A stretch of 64,000 nt of DNA, taken from NCBI GenBank assembly GCA_024743115.1, contig JANSXC010000009.1:62001-126000 (forward strand), written 5' to 3'. How positions within the stretch are numbered: the first letter of the stretch is position 1; the number at the start of each line of letters is the position of its first letter. Origin of the DNA: a bacterium (GTDB lineage: Bacteria > Planctomycetota > UBA1135 > UBA2386). Under the pieces are notes generated by a model. It did no database searches, was not told where the DNA came from, and saw only the letters and a list, made by a program, of their open reading frames with translations. This document shows positions 36,529-45,379 of this stretch, piece after piece. Made by a program: the position numbers and the translations under genes.

Positions 36529-37551
36529 TCAGTCCCCCAGTTCGCGCAGCGCGAGCCGGGTCATCTCCCGGGTGTAGTCGTGAATCTTCCAGTGATCGGG
36601 CGCCCAGCCCTGGAGGAACCGATGGAAGTCGGCCCAGGCCGCCGGGTAGAGCGCGCGCCACTCGGCCTCGACCGCGTCGGCATCGACCGGGCCAGGGGTA
36701 CCTACGCGGGCCGACAGCGCCGTGCGCAACGCCGCGAAATAGCTGTCGAGGTGACCAGCCGCTTGCGCCTCACATTCGACATCGTCGAGGCAACTGCTCA
36801 GAAAGTAGACGACGTCCTTGATGCCACACCCGCCGCCGACGTACTGGAAGTCGACGGCCGCGACGTCATCGGCAGCGAAACAGAAGTTGGCAACCTTCGC
36901 GTCGCCGTGCACCAGCGTCTGGTAGCGGCAACCGTTCAGCAACGCATCGAGCCGCGGCGCGGCGGCGCGCAACTCGGGATCGCGAAGCGCGTCGAACTCG
37001 GCCGACCGGGTGGCGAGATGCCAATAGGTTCCCGTTGACCACAGGCCGTCGGGCTCGACCCCGAGGTAGCGCGCATGGAACGCCGCGAGCCAGCCGAGGC
37101 AACGCTCGAGCGCCGCCCGGTCGAGACGCTGAAAGCGCCCCGCGTAGCCCGAGGCATCGAGGTCCTCGAGCAGGAAACGCCAACCATCCGCCGTCGCCTC
37201 GGCCGCGTGGCACTTCGCGGTGCGGAAGCCGGCAGCCGCCGCCCCGTCGCCGACCCAGTCCGAATAGAAGCACCGCTCGACGTCGTACGACCGCCGCTTG
37301 CGCTCGTCGGATGCCCGACCCGCCCACCCACGCGGATGCTCGACGCTTCGCGGCGGCGACACGCGCTTGCAGATCACGCTCGCGACCGGGCCGTCCGCAA
37401 GTCGCACCCGGAGGATCGAACCGTAGCCGCTCCAAAGCTCTTGCACGGTTTCGACACCCGTGATCCGACCGCCGACGTGGCGACCGAACCACCCCCGGGT
37501 CGCCGCGTCGTGCTGCAACTCGGCAGCGAAGTGCTCGGCTCGTTCCGACAC
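36529..37551 (-). CDS. Aminoglycoside-phosphotransferase/choline-kinase-like protein
   Basis: 340 residues. The family's catalytic motif is [13 protein letters not shown] near 215 (H-G-D-x4-N) followed by [11 protein letters not shown] near 235 (metal-binding D-F-Q). The ATP-binding Lys is likely in VASVICKRV near 60, and [11 protein letters not shown] near 130 resembles the ecdysteroid-kinase/DUF1679 group. Cytoplasmic small-molecule kinase; its substrate (choline, a sugar or an aminoglycoside) cannot be read. It begins 27 bp after the 115-residue protein gene on the same strand, so they are probably co-transcribed. Confidence 0.8.
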   Translation of the reverse strand: MSERAEHFAAELQHDAATRGWFGRHVGGRITGVETVQELWSGYGSILRVRLADGPVASVICKRVSPPRSVEHPRGWAGRASDERKRRSYDVERCFYSDWVGDGAAAAGFRTAKCHAAEATADGWRFLLEDLDASGYAGRFQRLDRAALERCLGWLAAFHARYLGVEPDGLWSTGTYWHLATRSAEFDALRDPELRAAAPRLDALLNGCRYQTLVHGDAKVANFCFAADDVAAVDFQYVGGGCGIKDVVYFLSSCLDDVECEAQAAGHLDSYFAALRTALSARVGTPGPVDADAVEAEWRALYPAAWADFHRFLQGWAPDHWKIHDYTREMTRLALRELGD

Positions 37552-37578
37552 CGCCCTACACCACCGTAGCAGAGGAGT

Positions 37579-37926
37579 TCATGCCGCCGCCGTCGCTTCG
37601 CGAACCGCAGCGACCACGGCGAGCACGTCCGCGGACGCATCGATCGCCACCGACACATGACCATCGGGGAGTCGCTCGACGAACTGGAAAAAACTGCCGT
37701 AGCGGACCAACAGATACTCGAGCCCCCCGCAGTCGAGGTCACCGCGGCGCCCGGCGAGTTCGAGCAGCGTGGGATTGACGAGCAGTTCTTCATAGCGATC
37801 GGTCTCGCTGGCGCTCGCGTCCTGCAATCCCGGGCGTTGCGACAGCGCGAGCTCGCCGCTCCGCAGCGTGGCCACGTAGCGAATCGCCGGCGACACAGAG
37901 AACAACCGATCGGAGAGTTGGGTCAT
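37579..37926 (-). CDS. Small alpha/beta protein, roadblock/LC7-like (tentative)
   Basis: 115 residues from the ATG at 37926 (the longer frame adds 12). The profile of short strand, LRSGELALSQRPG, a long helix (SETDRYEELLVNPTLLELAG) and a final strand-helix with VSVAIDASADVLAVVAAVREA resembles small roadblock/LC7-type regulatory proteins; I do not recognise it with certainty. It sits 27 bp upstream of the phosphotransferase gene and 50 bp downstream of the hybrid kinase gene on the same strand, so it may be a regulatory subunit of either. A minus-strand GACAAT 9 nt upstream could be a -10. Confidence 0.5.
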   Translation of the reverse strand: MTQLSDRLFSVSPAIRYVATLRSGELALSQRPGLQDASASETDRYEELLVNPTLLELAGRRGDLDCGGLEYLLVRYGSFFQFVERLPDGHVSVAIDASADVLAVVAAVREATAAA

Positions 37927-37935
37927 GAGTGAGCG

Positions 37936-37941
37936 ATTGTC
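37936..37941 (-). promoter_or_regulatory. Putative -10 (GACAAT) of the 115-residue protein gene
   Basis: Minus-strand GACAAT 9 nt before the ATG at 37926. A one-base variant of the TAnnnT sites upstream of other genes. A promoter here would start a short transcript of two genes. Confidence 0.3.
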
Positions 37942-37976
37942 AGCGACTCGGATCGAGGCCAACGAGTCGACGGCCG

Positions 37977-39725
37977 TCAGCGGCGCACGACGTCGGCGAG
38001 CACCCGCGCCAGATCGGCGACCTGGAACGGTTTCGGGAGCACGCCGGTGAAACCGTAACGCGCCGGGTCGGCCATGACTCCGGCCTGACTGTAGCCACTG
38101 CAGACGATCGCCGGGAGCTCGGGGTCCAGCGCGTGGATCGCCCGCAGTGCATCCACGCCCCCGAGGCCGCCCGGCACCGTGAGATCGAGGATTGCGAGTT
38201 CCACCGGATCGTCCGAGTCGATCCGCGACTCGAAGCGTTCGATGGCCTCGCGACCATCACGCGCCAGCGTGACACGCATTCCGAGCCGGCGCAGCAAACT
38301 GCTCGTGCCCACGCGCACGAGCTCGTCGTCATCCATGAGCAGCACGTGCATCGCGGGCAGTGCCGGCTCCGTGATCGTGCCGGAGACCGAGGCGTCTTCG
38401 ACGGTCACGGGGAGCACGAGCGTGATCACAGCACCGCCACCGGCCGCCGAGCCGGCGGTCAACCGTCCACCGTGGCGATGGATGATCCCGTAGGCCGACG
38501 CGAGTCCGAGCCCAGTGCCCTCGGTCTTGGTCGTGAAATACGGATCGAACACCTTGTTGCGGTGTTCGGCCGGAATACCGGGTCCCTCGTCGCGCACGGT
38601 CACGGTGATGCTGCCGCCGGGCAGCGCTTCGGAATTGCTCGCGGCGACCCAGAGCCGGCCGCCGCCCACCATCGCTTCGACCGCGTTGATCGCCAGGTTC
38701 TGAATCACCTGACTGATTTGCGTCGAGTCCACCGACACAGGACTGAGATCCGCGGCGATGTCGAACGCGACCGTGATGTTCGAGCCACGAACGCAGAACT
38801 CGACGGTCTCACGCAGGATCGTGGCCAGATCATGAACCTCTCGCACCGGTGCCCCGCCGCGCGCGAACGTCTGCAGTTGCGCGGTGAGATCGCGGGCCCG
38901 CAGGCAAGCGGTCTGCGCGGCGTCGACGAACTCCGAGGTCGCGCGACTGCTCGGGTGTTCGAGCCGAATCTGCTCGAGATGCGTGAGGATGCCCTGCAGC
39001 AGATTGTTGAAGTCGTGCGCGAGCCCACCCGCGAGCAGCCCGAGCGACTCGAGCTTCTGCGCCCGCAGCGCTTCGGCCTGCAACCGCTCGCGCTCGCGCG
39101 CTTCGTCCTCGAGCCGAGCAACTGCCTCCATCAGCGCCTTCGTGCGTTGCCGGACGCGCACCTCGAGCCGCTCGTTGGCTTCCTGCAACGCGGATTCGAC
39201 TTGCCGGCGCTGCTGCTCTTCGATCGCGAACGCGATGCGTGGCGCCGCGATGTTCGCGCAGCTCATGAACTGCTTCTTGTGCCCCTCGTGGAACCGACCG
39301 GCCTCGCGCGATTCGGCATCGAGCACGGCGAGGACCTCACCCTGGTAGATCACTGGGACCGCGAGTTCGGAGCAACCGTCGAACTGATCGGCGATGTAAC
39401 GCGAGTCCGCCCGCGTGTCGGCTACGATCTCGGCCCGTCCGGTCGCAGCCACTGTTCCAGTCACACCGTGACCGATCGGAATCGAGATCGGCCCGAGGAT
39501 CTCGCGGGCGTCGGGGTTCTTGATCCCGAAAGCAGCCCTCTGCTGCAGCTCGCCATCGACGACGAGGTAGATCACGCAGTCCTCGAGCAGCATGAGCTCG
39601 CCCAGGGTCCGCGCCATGCCCCAGAGCAGGTCGTCGAGCGTCTGCTGCTGGAGCAACGAGATCGCGAACCGCTCCAGGATCTGGAGCTCCGCCTTGGGTC
39701 CGAGGGTGAGCGGGCGATCAGCCAT
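37977..39725 (-). CDS. Hybrid sensor histidine kinase with GAF domain and receiver
   Basis: 582 residues from the ATG at 39725 (an ATG at 39740 would add five). A GAF domain covers about 1-165 (GITGTVAATGRAE-like core, seen as GVTGTVAATGRAEIVAD, and VPVIYQGEVLAVLDAES), then a coiled coil to about 225, a dimerisation/phosphoacceptor helix with His237 in GLAHDFNNLLQG, and an HATPase with N-box QNLAINAVEAM and G-box GTGLGLAS. The last 120 residues are a receiver domain with MDDDE and LAILDLTVPGG. No transmembrane helix, so it is a cytoplasmic sensor with a small ligand or redox input. Its partner response regulator is not adjacent. Confidence 0.85.
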   Translation of the reverse strand: MADRPLTLGPKAELQILERFAISLLQQQTLDDLLWGMARTLGELMLLEDCVIYLVVDGELQQRAAFGIKNPDAREILGPISIPIGHGVTGTVAATGRAEIVADTRADSRYIADQFDGCSELAVPVIYQGEVLAVLDAESREAGRFHEGHKKQFMSCANIAAPRIAFAIEEQQRRQVESALQEANERLEVRVRQRTKALMEAVARLEDEARERERLQAEALRAQKLESLGLLAGGLAHDFNNLLQGILTHLEQIRLEHPSSRATSEFVDAAQTACLRARDLTAQLQTFARGGAPVREVHDLATILRETVEFCVRGSNITVAFDIAADLSPVSVDSTQISQVIQNLAINAVEAMVGGGRLWVAASNSEALPGGSITVTVRDEGPGIPAEHRNKVFDPYFTTKTEGTGLGLASAYGIIHRHGGRLTAGSAAGGGAVITLVLPVTVEDASVSGTITEPALPAMHVLLMDDDELVRVGTSSLLRRLGMRVTLARDGREAIERFESRIDSDDPVELAILDLTVPGGLGGVDALRAIHALDPELPAIVCSGYSQAGVMADPARYGFTGVLPKPFQVADLARVLADVVRR

Positions 39726-39792
39726 GGCCGATCGCCGCATGCTAAGGAACCGGCGTCGCGTTTCAGAGGGGCGGTCTGGCCGTTTCCAGCGT

Positions 39793-39951
39793 TCAGCACC
39801 TGAGCTCGTCGCTCGCAGCGACCGCCCGCTTGACGATGACTGTCGCCAGGTCAAGAATGTGGGCAAGGGCGCGGTCCACGCCCAACCTCTTCGACCCTTC
39901 CCCGGCAAGGGTCCCCGTGAGGCAAAGGGAGGCATACTCCCGGACCGGCAT
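39793..39951 (-). CDS. Small ORF with good ribosome-binding site, unknown
   Basis: 52 codons beginning with ATG at 39951, preceded by AGGAG (39960-39964 on the minus strand) at 8 nt spacing, an unusually good SD for this window. The predicted peptide (MPVREYASLCLTGTLAG at its start, ATVIVKRAVAASDELRC at its end) is amphipathic with two Cys and no known motif. Its codon use (AGG, TTG, GGG, CTT) differs from the neighbours, which use CGC, CTC and GGC. It occupies the 300-bp gap between the hybrid kinase and DUF4287 genes, where two hairpins also lie, so an RNA gene is an alternative. Could be a fragment of a foreign gene. Confidence 0.3.
   Translation of the reverse strand: MPVREYASLCLTGTLAGEGSKRLGVDRALAHILDLATVIVKRAVAASDELRC
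39893..39941 (+). ncRNA. Two consecutive hairpins in the 300-bp gap (candidate structured RNA or leader)
   Basis: GACCCTT and AAGGGTC form a 7-bp stem around CCCCGGC (39893-39913); GGGAG and CTCCC form a 5-bp stem around GCATA (39927-39941). They lie 85 bp upstream of the DUF4287 gene in plus orientation, and within the small ORF on the other strand. No known riboswitch consensus was recognised. Confidence 0.2.
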
Positions 39952-40025
39952 CCAAGAAGCTCCTGCGTCGCGTGGGCTTCGCAGCCGGGGTGCGTGGTTC
40001 TCGCGGTAGCGATTGGAGAATCGAG

Positions 40026-40691
40026 ATGCCGAAGCAGAAAGATCTGAAGCGACTCGTGCGCGAACGCGCACGCCGGACCGGCGAGGCCTACACGACCGCC
40101 CGCCAACACGTACTCCGGGCCCACGACGACCGTCGAGACCTGGCCGGGTTGGCCGGCATGTCAGACGATGCAGTGCACGCCAAGACCGGCCGAAACTGGC
40201 GCGATTGGGTTGCTGTGCTCGACGAGTCCGGCGCGACGTCGAAGCCGCACAAGGAGATCGCGCGCTGGCTGCGCGAAGAACAAGGCGTCGCCGCGTGGTG
40301 GGCGCAGACCGTGACCGTCGCATACGAACGGATCCGCGGTCTGCGTGACGTCGGCCAGCGTCGTGGCGGCGGCTACGACGTCAACAAGAGCAAGACGTTC
40401 GCCGTGCCGATCGAAACCGCGTATGCCGCGTTCAGTGCCCGGAAGCGTCGCCTCTGGATCGGTGAGATCCAGTGCAGGGTTCGAACGGCAACGCGCAACA
40501 AGTCCATTCGGTTCGACTGGGAAGGCGATACCCGCGTCCAGGTCTACTTCTGGCAGAAGGGGCCATCGCGCTGCCAGGTGCAGCTGCAGCATTCCGACGT
40601 GCCCGACAAGGCCACCGCCGATCGTTTGCGCGAGGAATGGGGCCGGCGGCTGACGGCCCTGGCGCTGGTGCTCCGAGGGGGTGACGAATGA
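40026..40691 (+). CDS. DUF4287 and SRPBCC/START-like domain protein
   Basis: 221 residues from the ATG at 40026 with GGAG 7 nt upstream. Residues about 25-115 match DUF4287: AVHAKTGRNWRDWVAVLDESGA, HKEIARWLREEQGVAAWWAQTVTV and YERIRGLR. Residues about 125-220 are an alpha/beta SRPBCC-like half (KTFAVPIETAYAAF, RFDWEGDTRVQVYFW, CQVQLQHSDVPD). Such fusions are often encoded near transport or transcriptional regulators; the ligand is unknown. Its stop overlaps the membrane-protein start by 4 bp (ATGA), so the two form an operon. Confidence 0.75.
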   Translation: MPKQKDLKRLVRERARRTGEAYTTARQHVLRAHDDRRDLAGLAGMSDDAVHAKTGRNWRDWVAVLDESGATSKPHKEIARWLREEQGVAAWWAQTVTVAYERIRGLRDVGQRRGGGYDVNKSKTFAVPIETAYAAFSARKRRLWIGEIQCRVRTATRNKSIRFDWEGDTRVQVYFWQKGPSRCQVQLQHSDVPDKATADRLREEWGRRLTALALVLRGGDE

Positions 40692-41254
40692 TCGGTCCCC
40701 GGGACGCTCTCGTCGTATCGCTCGGCGCAGTCGTGTTGTTCCTCTTCTACGGTGCGGCCCAGATGCTGCCGTGGGGAGCCGGCAGCGCTCGCAACTTCAG
40801 CTCGACGTCCGAGGACGCGTACGTTGCGGCGTCCGGCCCGTTGACCGAAGAGCCTGAAGGTACGTGGGTGACGCCAGCCTTCGAACGGGACTTCGTCGAT
40901 GGCGTGAACACGCTCGCAACGGACCACACGTTCTCGTGGATCTTCGCCGTGCCGCGCCAGAGTTATGACCTCGGCCGCTACTTCGGTCTGCACGCGATCA
41001 CGCAGGCCGCCGTCGCACTGATGCTGTTCGTGGCCTTGCGCCTACTCGCGCCCCTGCCGCGATCCCGGCGCCTGCTGACCGTCGGCATCCTCGCCATGGC
41101 TGCAGCTGCGGCGAGCTACGGCGCGATGATGAACTGGCTCGGAATGTCGCTTCGTCACGGTGTCGGTGAGTCCCTGAACCTGGTGCTGTCCTGGCTGCTG
41201 GCCGGATCCTTGATGGATCGATTGCGCCATCGTCGGAACACACCGCCGGGCTGA
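40688..41254 (+). CDS. Small integral membrane protein
   Basis: 188 residues. Helices at about 8-28, 98-118, 126-148 and 155-175, with an extracytoplasmic loop of about 65 residues between the first and second. No conserved motif is recognised. Start ATG at 40688 overlaps the DUF4287 stop by 4 bp, so the two are translationally coupled. It could be a receptor or lipid-facing partner for the SRPBCC-like protein; that is only a positional guess. Confidence 0.6.
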   Translation: MIGPRDALVVSLGAVVLFLFYGAAQMLPWGAGSARNFSSTSEDAYVAASGPLTEEPEGTWVTPAFERDFVDGVNTLATDHTFSWIFAVPRQSYDLGRYFGLHAITQAAVALMLFVALRLLAPLPRSRRLLTVGILAMAAAAASYGAMMNWLGMSLRHGVGESLNLVLSWLLAGSLMDRLRHRRNTPPG

Positions 41255-41300
41255 GAAGCGTCCCGCGATCGCGATCGACGCTCCTGCACCGGCCCGTGAC

Positions 41301-44300
41301 TCAGCGAATCCGACGTTCCGTCGCCGGGGGGCGCCGCCGGTGCTCGAGCAACCAACGATAGAACGGCGCGTTCGAGTAGAGGTCGGTCCACGCGTCGTGC
41401 GTGTCCGACAAAGGCGCGGTGAGGATGTAGGGGTGTGACAAGTAGTCCGTGCCTTCGACGAGCAGCGTATCGAATCGTCGGAACTCCACGCCGAGTTCGC
41501 CCTCGAGCTGCTCCACCGCGGTCGCCGTGCTCGAGAACGGCACGACGCCATCACCTCGGTTGTGCGACAACCAGATCGCCGGACCATCGAGGACCGACCA
41601 GTCGTCGAAGCCCTCGTGGCGGCCACCGATCGGAGCGATCGCCGCGAAGGTGCCGCGCAGTCTCGCGGCGAGGCCCCACGTGCCATGACCACCGCGACTC
41701 AAACCCGTGAGGTAGACGCGCGACGGATCACCGCGATGCTTGTCGATCACATCGACCAGGATCGAGCGCATGGCCTCCGGATCGTCATGGTACTGCCCTT
41801 CCCGGATGTGTGGGCAAACGACGATGAACCGGTCGAGCAGCAGCTGGTTGCGCGCGGTCGACAGATCGGTCTCGTCGCGCACGAGCCGCGCGAGTCCCCA
41901 GTTGATGACGTCACCGATCGGGCCGCCGACTCCGAAACCACCCTGGAGATAGACGAGCACGGGGACCGGTTCGCTCGTCGTAGCGTGAGAACGCGGCAGG
42001 TAGATCGCGTAGCCGTCCATCGCACCGCCGCCCGGCAATTCGACCACCGCGAAACGACCCGGCGTCGGCCCCGTCGCCAGCGCCGGTCGCTCGCTCGCGC
42101 TGCCGGATCCCGCGCGCGACCCGGAGCCGCCCAGACCTGAGCCAACCTGTCCTGAGCCGCCCAGTCCCGAGCCACCCAGACCCGAACGACTCTGGCCCGA
42201 GCCTCCCAGTCCCGAGCCGCCCAACCCCGAACGCCCCTGGCCCGAACCAGCCAGCCCGGAACCACCCAGCCCCGAGCCAGTTTGGCCTGAGCCATCCGAT
42301 CCCGAAGAACCCTGGGCCGAGCCACCCGAGCCCGAGCCGCCCTGGCCCTCGCCTTGACCCTGGCCGGAACCACCCGTTGCCGACTGGCCCTGACCCGTGA
42401 GCGCGCGAACGGTGACCTTGCCCGCGGTGCTCGCGGCGCGAATCCGCTGGCCGCCACCGTTGAGTCGACTCACGAGCCAAGGTTTGTCGGTTCCGTCACC
42501 GGCCGCTTCCGGTCGGAACGCAAACGGCAGATCCACTTCCTGGCCGCGCGCGGCGACCTCGATCGCGAGACCACGATTGACCGCGAGTTCAACGTTGCCG
42601 TCCGCAGCGCCGAACCGGCAGTTCGCGGTCGGCGCGCTCGGCACGCGAACGACCACGTCACCACCCGAGCTGAACGCCAAGGTCTGACCGCCGAGCGACT
42701 CGACGTGGATGCCACCTCCGGACGTCTGCGCGTAGACGTCACCCTCGCATGCCGCAAGCCGGATGTCACCGCCCGAGGTGTAGGCCCGGAGCGACGTCTC
42801 GACGTTCGCCGCCGCGATGCTGCCCCGGACCGTGCGCAGCTCTGCGCTACCCGTGCAGCCGCGGCCGAGATCGATGCTGCCGTCACGGGCCTCGATCACG
42901 ACTTCGCCCTGCACCCGCCCGAGCACCACGCAGGCATCCGCCGAATGGACCGTAACGTCGCCAGTCAGGTCACCGATCTCGATCCGACCGTGCGCGGATT
43001 CGAGTTCGAGCGCCACACCGGCGGGCACGGTGACGTGGTATCGCAAGGCTTCGAACGCACCACGCCCTCGACGCGCAACCGCCGCGGCGTCGAACGCGCC
43101 GGTCAAGGTCACGACATCGCCATCCTGCGCCGCAGAGAATGCGTGCAGACGCGCCAACTGCTCGGCGGCCGCACGTTCGTTCGTGGCGAAGCGCCGAATC
43201 ACTTCCACCCGTACATCCGCACCCGCGGCCGGCAGGGCGACGACATCACCCGACTCGATGCGAACCTGCAACTTGCCGCCCGCGACGATCGGCAACGACC
43301 GCGTCACGCGCTGTTCGAAGATCGGCGTGCCGCCATCCGGCCCGGCACGGCGGGTCCACTGCGCACCATTGGCCGGATCCTGCCAACCGAAGACGGCAGC
43401 GGTCGAGGGCCCTGAACCATTGCCCGACGGCACCGCGCTCTCGCGCTCCATGCCGAGCAGCCACCACGCAGCCGCACCCGCGAGAACCGTCATCGCCGCC
43501 AGGAGCAGGCGCGAGCCGAACGCCCGCGACGTCGTCGCGGGCTCGCCATCTCGCCAATCGCGTGGTGGACGCGCCGCCGAAGTCGGGTTCTGCAACCACG
43601 CAAGTTCGGCCTCGAGTCCATCGGCTGCCGCCGTCGCGGTTTGAAAGCGCGCGTCGGGCTGCTTCTGCATCAACCGCCCAACGAGCTCGGCAACCACCTC
43701 GTCGATCTCCGGGTTGAGTTCGCGCAATGGGCGCGGCTCCGACTCACTGACGCGATGGATCACACCGAACAGCGTCTGCGCCCGGAATGGCGGCTGTCCG
43801 GTGCTCGCGGCGTAGAGCAAACTGCCGAGGCTGAACAGATCGGAACGCGGATCGACGACGTCGCCACGTGCCTGCTCGGGCGACATGAACTGCGGCGTCC
43901 CGGTGATCGTGCCGCTGTGCGTGAGCGATACCTCATCCGCAACGCGGGCCAGACCGAAGTCCGTGACCATCGCGCGATCGACGTTGTCGTCGAGAATCAC
44001 GTTCGCGGGTTTGACGTCGCGATGAACGATGCCTTGCGCGTGGGCGGCTGCCAATGCGCGCGCCACCTGCACGCCGACGCGCACCACCGCGCGCGAGTCG
44101 AGCGGTCCGGTCCGATCCAATCGCTGCTGCAGCGATTCACCCGGCACGTACTTCATCACGATGTAAGGCAACCCGCGATACTCGTCGACCGAGTAGATCG
44201 GTACGACATGCTCGTGCGCGACTGCGGCGACTGCGCGGGCCTCGCGTTCGAACCGGCGCCGGGCGGCAGCGCTCGCGCGGTAACCCGGCAGCATGAGCTT

Positions 44301-44714
44301 GATCGCGACGTAACGATCGAGGCGCGGCTCCCACGCCTTGAGCACGATGCCGGTGCTGCCGCTGCCGATCACGCCACGGATCTCGTAGTGACCGAGACGT
44401 CCGAGCATCGCGGGGTCGTCGGACGGCGCGAGATGCTCGCGCAATTCCGCCAGAGTCTGCCCGGCCGCCGCCGCCTCCGATTCGGCATCATGGTCGACTG
44501 GTTCGTGGGGCAGATGCGCCTCGACCTCGCGCCACAGCGCCGGGTCGCCGGCCGCAGCCGCGAGCGCCGACTGGCAATCGGCGCAGCTGCCGACATGTTC
44601 CTGCACGCGCGCCTCGTCGCGCTCGTCGAGCTGTTCGTGCAGATAGGCCTGCAAGAACTCGGGATCCCGGCACGGGATCGGGCCGGTCGTGGGTGAGCTC
44701 ATGGGATCGGTCAT
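41301..44714 (-). CDS. Zinc-finger/Ser-Thr kinase/DUF4097/esterase fusion protein
   Basis: 1137 residues. Residues 1-60 hold a zf-HC2-type finger (H40-x3-C44-x2-C47, with C15 near the start). A Ser/Thr kinase at 110-375 has GSGSTGIVLKA, VAIK, HRDVKPAN, DFGLA and MSPE. One helix at 402-421 crosses the membrane. Residues about 470-770 are a DUF4097-type beta-solenoid with repeated TSGGDIRLA-like rungs. A Gly/Ser-rich repeat linker at about 771-872 leads to an alpha/beta hydrolase of PHB-depolymerase/esterase type: Ser1006 in GLSRGG, Asp1055 in NRGDG and His1106 in THDAW, a complete triad. Hence kinase inside and hydrolase outside. It starts at 44714, overlapping the ECF sigma stop by 4 bp. zf-HC2 suggests anti-sigma activity. 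Confidence 0.9.
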   Translation of the reverse strand: MTDPMSSPTTGPIPCRDPEFLQAYLHEQLDERDEARVQEHVGSCADCQSALAAAAGDPALWREVEAHLPHEPVDHDAESEAAAAGQTLAELREHLAPSDDPAMLGRLGHYEIRGVIGSGSTGIVLKAWEPRLDRYVAIKLMLPGYRASAAARRRFEREARAVAAVAHEHVVPIYSVDEYRGLPYIVMKYVPGESLQQRLDRTGPLDSRAVVRVGVQVARALAAAHAQGIVHRDVKPANVILDDNVDRAMVTDFGLARVADEVSLTHSGTITGTPQFMSPEQARGDVVDPRSDLFSLGSLLYAASTGQPPFRAQTLFGVIHRVSESEPRPLRELNPEIDEVVAELVGRLMQKQPDARFQTATAAADGLEAELAWLQNPTSAARPPRDWRDGEPATTSRAFGSRLLLAAMTVLAGAAAWWLLGMERESAVPSGNGSGPSTAAVFGWQDPANGAQWTRRAGPDGGTPIFEQRVTRSLPIVAGGKLQVRIESGDVVALPAAGADVRVEVIRRFATNERAAAEQLARLHAFSAAQDGDVVTLTGAFDAAAVARRGRGAFEALRYHVTVPAGVALELESAHGRIEIGDLTGDVTVHSADACVVLGRVQGEVVIEARDGSIDLGRGCTGSAELRTVRGSIAAANVETSLRAYTSGGDIRLAACEGDVYAQTSGGGIHVESLGGQTLAFSSGGDVVVRVPSAPTANCRFGAADGNVELAVNRGLAIEVAARGQEVDLPFAFRPEAAGDGTDKPWLVSRLNGGGQRIRAASTAGKVTVRALTGQGQSATGGSGQGQGEGQGGSGSGGSAQGSSGSDGSGQTGSGLGGSGLAGSGQGRSGLGGSGLGGSGQSRSGLGGSGLGGSGQVGSGLGGSGSRAGSGSASERPALATGPTPGRFAVVELPGGGAMDGYAIYLPRSHATTSEPVPVLVYLQGGFGVGGPIGDVINWGLARLVRDETDLSTARNQLLLDRFIVVCPHIREGQYHDDPEAMRSILVDVIDKHRGDPSRVYLTGLSRGGHGTWGLAARLRGTFAAIAPIGGRHEGFDDWSVLDGPAIWLSHNRGDGVVPFSSTATAVEQLEGELGVEFRRFDTLLVEGTDYLSHPYILTAPLSDTHDAWTDLYSNAPFYRWLLEHRRRPPATERRIR
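42099..42404 (-). repeat. In-frame Gly/Ser repeat coding for a flexible linker
   Basis: About 100 codons of imperfect tandem units, each roughly GSGLGGSGQ, inside the kinase-esterase gene. The DNA repeats (units of 27-30 bp built on cccgagccacccag-like blocks on the plus strand) are nearly identical between units, typical of recent slippage. It separates the DUF4097 solenoid from the hydrolase. Confidence 0.8.
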
Positions 44715-45379
44715 GACTGGTCGTCTCTGCGGTCGGCGGAGTGTTCTCCCGGCGGGATGCCGGCCAGGAACGCGGCTGGATCCTCCAGCACCGCGTCACC
44801 GAGCGTGGCGATCCGCGCGCGCATCCGGGCGACGACGCGGCACTTCGCCGTGTAGACGTTCCCGGTCGACACTCCGAGTTCGGCGGCAGCCTCTTCCGCG
44901 GTCCGACCTCGAACCGCTGTGAGCTGAAAAGCCTGCCAGGTCGTGTCGCGAACCTCCGATCGCACGTGTGTCGCCGCCCATTCGAACAGCGCGCGGCGGT
45001 ACTCGAGATCGAGTGCCGTCTCGTGGCTGCTGCGCGGATCATTCGAGAGTTCCGGAACCGGATCGAGCCCGGTCACGGAACCCGCGATGCTCCGCCGCGC
45101 GCGCGCGGCGATCGCATCGACTGCGATGTTGCGCGCCACGCGAAACAGCCAGGCTCGAAAGCCGCCCGCGGCCTCGTGATCCCACGACGGCAGTCGGGAA
45201 TGCACGGCAGCGAGCACTTCCTGGGTCGCATCCCGCGCGTCCGCATCCTGCAGGCCGAGGGCCCGGCAGTAGCGCACGATCGCGGTCTCGTAGACCGTCA
45301 GGAACTCCGCCCAGGCAACGTCACTGTGCCGGCCGAGTCGAATCAGCAGGCTCTGGCGGGTCTGGGGCAGGTCGGGCAT
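44711..45379 (-). CDS. ECF sigma factor, partner of the fusion kinase
   Basis: 222 residues. Region 2 is at about 20-90 (FLTVYETAIVRYCRALG, DARDATQEVLAAV, FRAWLFRVARNIAVDAI) and region 4 at about 140-205 (FQLTAVRGRTAEEAAAELGVSTGNVYTAKCRV). It directs RNA polymerase to target promoters, which are not identifiable here. The stop overlaps the kinase start by 4 bp, so the pair is co-translated and the kinase/zinc-finger protein is its probable regulator. Its own leader is about 70 nt, with GGGAG/CTCCC and CCCGA-GAAA-TCGGG hairpins nearby. Confidence 0.88.
   Translation of the reverse strand: MPDLPQTRQSLLIRLGRHSDVAWAEFLTVYETAIVRYCRALGLQDADARDATQEVLAAVHSRLPSWDHEAAGGFRAWLFRVARNIAVDAIAARARRSIAGSVTGLDPVPELSNDPRSSHETALDLEYRRALFEWAATHVRSEVRDTTWQAFQLTAVRGRTAEEAAAELGVSTGNVYTAKCRVVARMRARIATLGDAVLEDPAAFLAGIPPGEHSADRRDDQS

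Noticed and set aside
39893..39941. GEMM-type cyclic di-GMP riboswitch in the 300-bp gap
   Set aside because: GGCAAAG-like sequence occurs, but the required tetraloop and receptor motifs are missing.
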